Assembly: GCF_009650605.1 (NCBI RefSeq)
Contig: NZ_WAJT01000001.1
Coordinates: forward strand, 496,001 to 560,000
Origin: Labrenzia sp. CE80
GTDB lineage: Bacteria > Pseudomonadota > Alphaproteobacteria > Rhizobiales > Stappiaceae
Length of the DNA: 64,000 bases
Direction: 5' to 3'
In this document: positions 25,396 to 32,601 of the stretch, piece by piece
How the letters are laid out: every line of letters starts with the position of its first letter
How positions within the stretch are numbered: position 1 is the first letter of the stretch
Notes under the pieces: generated by a model
Database searches by the model: none
Seen by the model: only the letters and a program-made list of their open reading frames with translations
Told to the model about the DNA's origin: nothing
Program-made: the position numbers and the translations under genes

Positions 25396-26460
25396 TCAGA
25401 TCGCGAACTCTTGGCCAAAGTCCTGCATGTCGTGATGTTTTGAGGCTTCGGACCGGTAGCGCTGAACCAGCTCGTGAATGTTTCTCGTGCTGCGTCCCAG
25501 CCAGGTTCCGCGGGCTTTCAGAAGGTCTCTGTAAGTCGTGTCATTGACGCCCGTGCGCAGCATCAACATCATGACGGCAGCGTCGGAGTCCGATCGGAAT
25601 GTATCCATGACGACATTGCATTCCAGATTGACGTTGCGGCTGATGAGCCACGCGGCCGCATCGACGCGTCCTTGCTGGAACAGCGTCAAAAGGATTGCGT
25701 CGAAGGAAAGCTCACCGCTGGCGATATTGATGTTCGCCTCGTGGCGGGACAACACTTGGCCGTCGATCTCAATTTCCTCTTTCTGATCCAAGTCGGGGAC
25801 GCTTTTGGCCAAGGGCTCGAGCGCGTCCCTTTCCATGGCCTGTTTCAGGGGCTCTGGCACCAATGGGCAACCGTTCTCGATGACCTGGGAAAGGGTTTTG
25901 CGGAACTCATCGTCGACCATGGCACGGCGGGCGAGTCCTGCCAGAACACGAGATTCTGTGTTTGCAAAAATCAACAGAGCCAGCGTTGCCTTGATGGATA
26001 GGATTGCCGATGTATTGGCCACAAGCGCATGTGTGACCGGGCGTGGGGCACGGGCAATGAGCTTGTCGGCGAGTTGTTCGCTCAGATCGCGCCGGCGCGC
26101 TAGAGAGAGGCGATGTTGGTTGGAGCCGTGCATCGCCAGCCTCATGAGGGCTTTCTGGCTGACGACCGGGGAGGACTCGATGACCGGCTCCGATAGCTCA
26201 TAGTTTTCCTCCGCCAGGCGATCCGCAAGCTCGGACGTAATGCGGTTGGTCTTGGCAAGGCGAACTACCAGCTCGTAGCGAGCTTCCAGGTCGAGCTGAT
26301 CGAAGACGGAGAGCACAATCTTGCAGAAAAGCTCCCGTTCCACTGCGCTCGGCTCGTGATCCTCGGACTTGGCATATTCCGCGACGAGGGCGCGGATTAG
26401 ACGTGAACGCGCCTCAGGCTCACGTGTTTTTGCAAGTTGCTCAAGGTTGTCGCGTAGCAC
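25396..26460 (-). CDS. DUF2336 protein
   Basis: The 354-residue protein is almost all helical, built from HEAT-like repeats. It matches the DUF2336 family common in Alphaproteobacteria (VERELFCKIVLSVFDQL; ANTSAILSIKATLALLIFAN). It has no signal peptide or membrane segment and is likely cytoplasmic. It stands alone, divergent from nothing and between the TPR gene and fliP. Family members are linked to c-di-GMP or cell-cycle regulators in some species, but no function can be assigned here. Confidence 0.75.
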   Translation of the reverse strand: MLRDNLEQLAKTREPEARSRLIRALVAEYAKSEDHEPSAVERELFCKIVLSVFDQLDLEARYELVVRLAKTNRITSELADRLAEENYELSEPVIESSPVVSQKALMRLAMHGSNQHRLSLARRRDLSEQLADKLIARAPRPVTHALVANTSAILSIKATLALLIFANTESRVLAGLARRAMVDDEFRKTLSQVIENGCPLVPEPLKQAMERDALEPLAKSVPDLDQKEEIEIDGQVLSRHEANINIASGELSFDAILLTLFQQGRVDAAAWLISRNVNLECNVVMDTFRSDSDAAVMMLMLRTGVNDTTYRDLLKARGTWLGRSTRNIHELVQRYRSEASKHHDMQDFGQEFAI

Positions 26461-26601
26461 GTTGATTTCATTTCTGTTTGTTTAGAAACCATCCACGATG
26501 GCTGGAACCACTATCCAAACAGGAATCGATTAATTTTTCACAAGCTTCCGCTAAGTTGTATTAAATAATGCGCGCACTATTTCTGCTGCAAGGCGGAGCG
26601 G

Positions 26602-27369
26602 CTAAACAGCGCCGAAACTCTTGACCAAACTGCCAGCCACCATGTTCCAACCGTCTACAAGCACAAAGAAAATCAGCTTGAACGGTAGCGAGATGACGAC
26701 GGGCGGCAGCATCATCATACCCATGGACATCAGAACCGAGGCTATTACGAGATCGATGATCAGAAATGGCAGGTAGAGCAGGAAACCGATCTCGAAAGCG
26801 CGCCGCAGTTCGCTGATCATGAAGGCGGGCACAAGCGTGCTCATGGCCAAATCTTCAGGGCTCTCAGGTGCGTCACTGCCAGACAGTTCCTGAAACAGCG
26901 CCAGGTCTTTCTCCCTGACCTGGGACAGCATGAAGGTGCGGAAGGGATCGGCGGCACGTTCATAGGCCTGTTCGAACTCGATCGTTCCGTCGACCAATGG
27001 TTCGACGGCCTCGTTGTACGCGGTCTGAAGTGTCGGAGCCATGATGAAGGCACTCAGAAACAGGGCCAGGGAGACCATCACCATATTGGGCGGTGCGGTC
27101 TGCAAGCCGATTGCCGAGCGCAGGAGCGAGAGAACCACCACGATCCTTGTGAAGCTTGTCACCATGACCAGGATCGATGGTGCCAGGCTCAGAATGGTCA
27201 AAAGCGCAACGAGCTGGACGGCGCGCTCGGTGAGGCTCGCGTCCTCACCAAAACCGACGGTTATCTCCTGGGCGAAAGCCGGGCCCGCCAAGAGAACAAA
27301 GAACACCGCCAGGCTGGCCGCCGCGCAAAGGTTCAGCCGCGAAGCTTGGCGGCCGAGAGTTGGGGTCAT
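26602..27369 (-). CDS. fliP: Flagellar type III export protein FliP
   Basis: FliP is a core subunit of the export gate in the membrane. The 255 residues have a cleavable signal peptide and the family segments SLAPSILVMVTSFTRIVVVLSLLR (in part), ALFLSAFIMAPTLQ and TLVPAFMISELRRAFEIGFL. The last matches the conserved C-terminal gate helix, which is followed by MGMMMLPPVVISLPFKL. The start overlaps the end of fliO by four bases. Confidence 0.97.
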   Translation of the reverse strand: MTPTLGRQASRLNLCAAASLAVFFVLLAGPAFAQEITVGFGEDASLTERAVQLVALLTILSLAPSILVMVTSFTRIVVVLSLLRSAIGLQTAPPNMVMVSLALFLSAFIMAPTLQTAYNEAVEPLVDGTIEFEQAYERAADPFRTFMLSQVREKDLALFQELSGSDAPESPEDLAMSTLVPAFMISELRRAFEIGFLLYLPFLIIDLVIASVLMSMGMMMLPPVVISLPFKLIFFVLVDGWNMVAGSLVKSFGAV

Positions 27370-28688
27370 GGTTTTTGTGGTCCGTGCATTTCGTCGAGAA
27401 GCTTGGCCATCTCGTCCTCGATGGGGTTGGATGCCTGCGATGCTGGTGCCTTGTCCTCTTCCTCAGCTGTTGAGGTGTTTGCACTCGCTATTGTTTCCGG
27501 CTCGGACAGTTTTTTGATATTCTGACCATTGTTTTGCGGCGCTATGTCCGCCAAAGGCTGCTCGGCCGGTGTGTCTGCCGCGGGCTCCACCTTGATTGGT
27601 ATTGCCGCTTCGACAGTAGCGGGCGGTGTCGGGGTCGCATGCGCTTGCTTTGCCTCGTTCGTGGGCTCGGCGGGGGCACTTTCGACAGCCGACTGGATTT
27701 CCACGGGCGGAGCTGCTGGTGGCACGATCGCTGTCTTGGCGCGTGCTGCCGGTCCGGAGGAGGGGGGTGAAACGGGACGACCGGGTGCGAGCGCTGCTCT
27801 CAAGGCGGGGGTGCCTAGCCCGCTTGCCGTCTGCTGACCTGTTGATGAATTTTCCGAACTGGAACCGGTTCTGGAGGCCTGCGGTTGAGCCCGCTGCGGG
27901 GCAGGGCGGGCAGCTGGTAGAGGTGCTGGCGCGGGACGGGGAGGCATGGCCGGGGCAGTGCGTTGCGAAGGCTCACCCTCAGGTGCTGTTTTTTTCTCGC
28001 CAAAGCCCGCTGTAAGCTTTCCCGCCGCAGCCGCCTTCAAAAGGGATCTGGCCGGATTGACCGGGGCTTCTCCCAGAACATTTCTCTTTGCCTTGTCAGC
28101 CGTTGTTGCTTTCGGGGCGGACTGCGCCCTTGGGCTTTCGGGACGGGTCATGCCGACCGGAGGCGTGGGGGCAGCCGGTGGAGCCTTGTTCGTCTGTGCT
28201 GCAAGGGCAGAACGTTCGGGATGGCTTGCGCGCAACGCCGCGTGAGCGACATCAAGAGGGGCGGCAGGTTGTGCCTGTTCGACAAGCGGTACATCACTGC
28301 TGGTTGCTGGGGTGGTGTATCCGGCAGCTGTCGGGGCAATCACCTGACCTGAGGCCTGAGGCCGGGGCCCACCTGCAGTGAGTGGTGCGGTCTTGATGAT
28401 GTTCTGCTCAACTACGAGGTCGGTCGGACCGCCGACCAGAATCAGATGTTCCACGTTGTCGCGACGGATCAGGAGAAGGCGTCTGCGGGTGTCGATGTTG
28501 GTGGCGTCCATGACTGCAATGCGCGGCTGGCGGCTCCGACCATTGGCAAGTCTGGTGCCGGTGAGCCGTTTCAAGATCATGACGAAAAGTGCAATAAGAA
28601 TCAGAACGATGCCAAGAGAAATGGCGAAGGCAAGGCCTCGGGCCAAACCGTCCGAGACGCCAAATGTCTCTGCAATCCAAGTGTACAT
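27366..28688 (-). CDS. fliO: Flagellar biosynthesis protein FliO with long disordered C-terminus
   Basis: FliO stabilises FliP while the export gate is built. The start at 28688 (MYTWIAETFG) gives 440 residues. The first 110 are a normal FliO: one membrane helix (about 20-42) and a short cytoplasmic domain with RRRLLLIRRDNVEHLILVGG. The remaining 330 are very rich in Pro and Ala and look disordered, ending in EDEMAKLLDEMHGPQKP. Typical FliO is 100-150 residues, so the tail is unusual. It is co-translated with fliP. Confidence 0.88.
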   Translation of the reverse strand: MYTWIAETFGVSDGLARGLAFAISLGIVLILIALFVMILKRLTGTRLANGRSRQPRIAVMDATNIDTRRRLLLIRRDNVEHLILVGGPTDLVVEQNIIKTAPLTAGGPRPQASGQVIAPTAAGYTTPATSSDVPLVEQAQPAAPLDVAHAALRASHPERSALAAQTNKAPPAAPTPPVGMTRPESPRAQSAPKATTADKAKRNVLGEAPVNPARSLLKAAAAGKLTAGFGEKKTAPEGEPSQRTAPAMPPRPAPAPLPAARPAPQRAQPQASRTGSSSENSSTGQQTASGLGTPALRAALAPGRPVSPPSSGPAARAKTAIVPPAAPPVEIQSAVESAPAEPTNEAKQAHATPTPPATVEAAIPIKVEPAADTPAEQPLADIAPQNNGQNIKKLSEPETIASANTSTAEEEDKAPASQASNPIEDEMAKLLDEMHGPQKP

Positions 28689-29066
28689 GCTTACCTCGTT
28701 TAGTGCCCGCACATGTGTTCGCGGCCCGGACATCTCAACCTGCAGGAGCAGGGCGGCGCCTTCTTATTCCGCAAGTCGCGCCGACTTCCGAACTCCTTGG
28801 TGAAACCGCGCCTCTTCAACGCGGCTTCCGGTTCGTTGTGCTCCGTTAGGGCAATTCCATGTGGAGCAGTTGGCGCGAATCCTTCAATCTGTCGAAGTTA
28901 ACAGAAGTAGGAAAAAACTGCCTGCCAGCGAGTGGGCAAACGTCGCGAATTGCAAAATGCGAAGAGCTCATCCACCGATTTCTGCTGGCGTCTCCTTGTG
29001 TGCTCCATATCTCGTTAACTATTCGTTAACCTTTAAATCGGCAATGTTTGCCTAGATTGTTAACGA
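28689..29066. other. Divergent promoter region between fliO and flgB
   Basis: This 378-base stretch contains no convincing gene. It holds a perfect CtrA-type box at 29015-29030 and further TTAA words up to the flgB start. It should contain the promoters of fliO-fliP and of flgB-cckA. Confidence 0.7.
29015..29030. promoter_or_regulatory. CtrA-type box TTAA-N7-TTAAC upstream of flgB
   Basis: TTAACTATTCGTTAAC is a perfect match to the CtrA consensus, 36 bases before the flgB start. A second near-match (TTAA-N7-TGAA) overlaps the start itself. Confidence 0.65.
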
Positions 29067-29483
29067 ATGGTGAATCGCATGGCTCTGACAAACCTGCCTG
29101 TGTTCCAGGCCTTGAAGTCTAAAATGCAGTGGCATCAGACGCGTCAGGGTGTTCTCGCCGAGAACATCGCAAATGCAGATACGCCGAAATATCGCGCCAA
29201 AGAACTGAAATCCTATGCTTTCTCCGATCATATCGGCGCAAGCAGTTTCGGTATTCAGGCTGAGGTGACCAAGGCCGGGCACATCAGCGGCACGATTTCT
29301 GCTAGCTCCAAGGGCAAGCTGGACAAGCAGGACATGTTTGAGGTCACCCCGAGTGGCAACAACGTGGTGCTCGAGGAGCAGATGATGAAGGTCACCGAAA
29401 ACCAGATGGATTTCCAGGCGGCCTCGACGCTCTATTCGAAGAGCCTTGGCTTGATCAGAACCGCCCTTTCGAAGTCCGCATGA
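29067..29483 (+). CDS. flgB: Flagellar proximal rod protein FlgB
   Basis: FlgB is the first rod subunit above the MS ring. The 138 residues contain the rod signature ENIANADTPKYRAKELKSYAF (in part) and the C-terminal MMKVTENQMDFQAASTLY. ATG at 29067 and ATG at 29079 (MALTNLPVFQALKSKM) are both possible; the second matches family N-termini better. It opens the flgB-flgC-fliE-fliQ-fliR-flhB operon, a class II set in Caulobacter. Confidence 0.95.
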   Translation: MVNRMALTNLPVFQALKSKMQWHQTRQGVLAENIANADTPKYRAKELKSYAFSDHIGASSFGIQAEVTKAGHISGTISASSKGKLDKQDMFEVTPSGNNVVLEEQMMKVTENQMDFQAASTLYSKSLGLIRTALSKSA

Positions 29484-29527
29484 CCACCAGCTCGCGGGTA
29501 ACTGCTTGAGCTGCCAGGAGAACTAAA

Positions 29528-29938
29528 ATGGATCTCATCAAGTCGCTGTTTGTCTCGGCGTCGGGTCTAAAGGCCCAGAACGGCCGCATGCGGATCATTG
29601 CGGAAAACGTTGCCAACGCGGACAGTACGGGTCGGACGCCGGGGGAAGACCCATACCGGCGCAAGATCGCGACCTTCAAGAGCCACTTTGATAAGGAAGT
29701 CGGCGGCGAGATAGTCGAACTTGGCAAGCTTTCGGAAGACAAGACGCCGTTTGAAGTGCGCTATGAGCCCGGCCACCCGGCTGCGGATGAAAAGGGCTAC
29801 GTGAAGACGCCGAACGTCAACACGCTTGTCGAGACAGTCGACATGCGCGAGGCGCAGCGATCCTACGAGGCGAACCTGAATGTCATCGAGGCTACGCGTC
29901 GCATGGTGCAGAAAACAATCGACATTCTGAGGGCCTGA
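29528..29938 (+). CDS. flgC: Flagellar proximal rod protein FlgC
   Basis: FlgC is a proximal rod subunit. The 136 residues show the axial signature IIAENVANADSTGRTPGEDPYRRK (in part), the GYVKTPNVNTLVETVDMREAQRSYEANL region (in part), and a C-terminal helix ending TIDILRA. The ribosome site AGGAGA precedes the ATG. It lies 44 bases after flgB in the same operon. Confidence 0.97.
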   Translation: MDLIKSLFVSASGLKAQNGRMRIIAENVANADSTGRTPGEDPYRRKIATFKSHFDKEVGGEIVELGKLSEDKTPFEVRYEPGHPAADEKGYVKTPNVNTLVETVDMREAQRSYEANLNVIEATRRMVQKTIDILRA

Positions 29939-30004
29939 TAGCCATCCAGCTGGCGGATCCGAGCGGTCCGGTTCGATGTAAACCTTCAACAAAGGCGACT
30001 GCAT

Positions 30005-30319
30005 ATGTCTACTCCATCGGTTGCAAACAATGCCTATCAGATGGCTGCGAAGCTTGCGCAGCAGGCTGCCTCTCCCGACGATCTGCCAGCAGGACCGGAG
30101 AGCGTTGACTTCGGTCAGATGGTCCAGGAAGCCGTCGAGAGTGTTGTCGACAAGGGTCGTGACATGGACACCAAGTCGATCGGACTCATTGAGGGCCGCA
30201 CGGACGTTGTTGACGTGGTGACTGCTGTCGCTGAAACCGAAATGGCGCTGGAAACCATGGTCACTGTTCGGGATCGGGTGATCTCTGCCTATGAAGAGAT
30301 CATGCGGATGCCGATCTGA
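30005..30319 (+). CDS. fliE: Flagellar hook-basal body adaptor FliE
   Basis: FliE joins the MS ring and export gate to the rod. The 104 residues have a flexible N-terminus and the family core FGQMVQEAVESVVDKGRDMD, then VTAVAETEMALETMVTVRDRVISAYEEIMRMPI (in part), which is the conserved C-terminal helix. A ribosome site AAAGGCG precedes the ATG. Confidence 0.95.
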   Translation: MSTPSVANNAYQMAAKLAQQAASPDDLPAGPESVDFGQMVQEAVESVVDKGRDMDTKSIGLIEGRTDVVDVVTAVAETEMALETMVTVRDRVISAYEEIMRMPI

Positions 30320-30341
30320 TCTTGACCGCGAAAGGCTGCGC

Positions 30342-30611
30342 ATGACTGGCGGCGAGGTACTTGATATCGCTCGAGAGGGCGTCTGGACGATGATCCTTGT
30401 GGCAGGCCCGACCATGGTTGTCGGGCTTGTGGTTGGTGTTGTGATTGCGCTGTTTCAGGCGCTTACGCAGATCCAGGAAATGACCTTGGTCTTCGTTCCG
30501 AAGATCCTCGCAATTTTCGTGACGCTTTTGATCACGATGCCCTTCATGGGCCAACTCCTGGCGAGCTTCACGGCAAGGATCGGCGAGCTGATCCTTCAAA
30601 CCCCGGCGTGA
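30342..30611 (+). CDS. fliQ: Flagellar export gate protein FliQ
   Basis: FliQ is a small gate subunit made of two membrane helices. The start at 30342 (MTGGEVLDIAREG) follows AAAGG and gives 89 residues, the family length; the longer frame to 30291 would run into fliE. The helices are about 16-40 and 50-75, with QALTQIQEMTLVFVPKI between them as in all FliQ proteins. Confidence 0.95.
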   Translation: MTGGEVLDIAREGVWTMILVAGPTMVVGLVVGVVIALFQALTQIQEMTLVFVPKILAIFVTLLITMPFMGQLLASFTARIGELILQTPA

Positions 30612-30654
30612 TCGGGGCGCTTATGACTTGCGCCAACGACAGGGAAGGGGCGGC

Positions 30655-31428
30655 ATGACACTGCAGCTTGACTTCCTGCCTGAGATTGGCGCCATCTTCA
30701 TGCTCATGTTCGCGCGCATCGGCACCATGCTGATGCTCATGCCTGCATTGGGCGAGACTTCCGTGCCAATGCGGGTACGTCTGATTCTCGCGCTGATGCT
30801 GACTCTGGCGCTTTACCCGGTCGGGTCCACGACCTATCCCGCCAACCTGATGGATGATTTTCCGCGTCTGCTGTTGCTGATGGGCAGCGAGTTGTTGCTC
30901 GGTTTCGTGATCGGCCTGTGCGCGAAGATGATTACCTTTGCATTGCAGACGGCCGGTGTGATCATCGCGAGCCAGTCGAGCCTTGCGATGGCCCTTGGTA
31001 CGGATGTGACCAACTCCGGTCAGCAGGGCGCCCTGGTGTCCAACTATCTATCGATCCTCGGCATCACGCTGATTTTTGTGACGGATACCCACTACCTGAT
31101 CATTGCGGCCATGCACGACAGTTTCGTGATGTTTCCGCCTGGCGGTGCGCTGCCGCTTTCTGATCTTGCGGCGATGGTGACGCAAACCGTCGCCGATGTG
31201 TTTTCCATCGCGGTGCGCATGAGCGCGCCGTTCATTGTGGTCGGCATCGTATTCTATTTCGGCCTCGGCTTGCTCAACAAGCTGATGCCGCAGATGCAGA
31301 TCTTCTTCATTGCCATGCCCGTGAACATTGCGATCGGGTTGGGGCTCTTGCTTGTGCTGCTCACGACGATGATGACTTTCTACATGAGTCACTTCGAGCA
31401 GGCCGTCGGCAAGCTGACGCTGGGCTAG
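30655..31428 (+). CDS. fliR: Flagellar export gate protein FliR
   Basis: FliR completes the FliPQR gate in the inner membrane. The start at 30655 follows AAGGGGCGG and gives 257 residues with about six hydrophobic helices. Family segments are MFARIGTMLMLMPALGE, ELLLGFVIGLCAKMITFALQTAGVIIASQS (in part) and NKLMPQMQIFFIAMPVNI. It ends 9 bases before flhB. Confidence 0.96.
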   Translation: MTLQLDFLPEIGAIFMLMFARIGTMLMLMPALGETSVPMRVRLILALMLTLALYPVGSTTYPANLMDDFPRLLLLMGSELLLGFVIGLCAKMITFALQTAGVIIASQSSLAMALGTDVTNSGQQGALVSNYLSILGITLIFVTDTHYLIIAAMHDSFVMFPPGGALPLSDLAAMVTQTVADVFSIAVRMSAPFIVVGIVFYFGLGLLNKLMPQMQIFFIAMPVNIAIGLGLLLVLLTTMMTFYMSHFEQAVGKLTLG

Positions 31429-31437
31429 GAGAGCGCC

Positions 31438-32517
31438 ATGGCAGAAGGTTCCGATGACTCGGAGAAAACCGAGGACCCCACGCAAAAGCGCTTGAAAGAT
31501 GCGCATGACAAGGGGGACGTACCGAAATCACAGGAAGTCAGCACCTGGTTCACATTGGCCGGGAGTGCGATGGTGATTGCCATCTTCGCGCCGACGGTGG
31601 CCGCGTCGCTGTCGGGGCTGCTCCGCGGCTATCTGGAACACGCCCATCAGATCCCGATGGACGGATATGCACTGCGGGCCTTGTGGCGCGACACAGGGCA
31701 GTCGCTCGCGCTGATCGTGGGACTTCCACTGCTTGCCCTGGTGGGAATGGCAGTTGCGGGCAATATGGTTCAGCACCAGATGGTCTTCACGGCTGAGACG
31801 ATCAAACCGAAGCTATCGAAGATCTCGCCCCTGTCGGGCTTCAAGCGTTTGTTCTCCTCCGAGAGCCTGGTCAACTTTGCTAAGGGATTAGCGAAGATCG
31901 CTACGGTTGGAACCATCATGGTTCTAGTGCTCTGGCCGCACAGAGATGAGGCCGACACCATCATTTTTGCAGATACGGTGATCCTGCTTGAGGAAGCGCG
32001 GGTCCTGGTGCTCCAACTGCTTGCTGCGATCCTTGCGGTGATGACCCTTGTTGCGGGCGCGGATTTTCTCTACCAGCGACACAAGTGGTTCGAAAAGCAG
32101 AAGATGTCCCTTCAGGAAGTGAAGGAAGAATACAAGCAGACCGAGGGTGATCCGCACGTCAAGGGCAAGATCCGCCAGTTGCGCATGGAGCGTAGCCGCA
32201 AGCGCATGATGGCGGCGGTGCCGCAGGCGACCGTGGTGGTCACCAACCCGACACACTATGCGGTGGCCTTGAAATATGAAGATGGAATGGGGGCTCCGAC
32301 CTGCCTTGCCAAGGGAATCGATGCGGTTGCCTTGAAAATCAGGGAAGTGGCCAAGGGGCATGAAATTCCGGTGATCGAGAATCCGCCGCTGGCGCGTGCG
32401 CTTTATGCCAGTGTCGAAATTGATCAGGAAGTGCCCGAAGAACACTTCAAGGCAGTCGCGGAAGTGATCGGGTTTGTCTTTAAAATGCGGAAACGCTCTG
32501 GATGGCGCTCGAAATAG
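31438..32517 (+). CDS. flhB: Flagellar export switch protein FlhB
   Basis: FlhB switches the export system from rod/hook to filament substrates. The 359 residues start with the typical charged stretch (SEKTEDPTQKRLKDAHDKGDVPKS, in part), have four membrane helices, and carry the autocleavage motif N270-P-T-H273. The usual ALKYE sequence follows. The ribosome site AGGAG lies 5 bases before the ATG. It is the last flagellar gene of the operon, with cckA 84 bases downstream. Confidence 0.97.
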   Translation: MAEGSDDSEKTEDPTQKRLKDAHDKGDVPKSQEVSTWFTLAGSAMVIAIFAPTVAASLSGLLRGYLEHAHQIPMDGYALRALWRDTGQSLALIVGLPLLALVGMAVAGNMVQHQMVFTAETIKPKLSKISPLSGFKRLFSSESLVNFAKGLAKIATVGTIMVLVLWPHRDEADTIIFADTVILLEEARVLVLQLLAAILAVMTLVAGADFLYQRHKWFEKQKMSLQEVKEEYKQTEGDPHVKGKIRQLRMERSRKRMMAAVPQATVVVTNPTHYAVALKYEDGMGAPTCLAKGIDAVALKIREVAKGHEIPVIENPPLARALYASVEIDQEVPEEHFKAVAEVIGFVFKMRKRSGWRSK

Positions 32518-32601
32518 GCGCGGATTGGTTGAATTTCCGGGCATTGCACAGAATGCTGGGACGAGGCTCGGCGATCTGATTCGAGCCAGGGAGTTTTGGG
32601 A

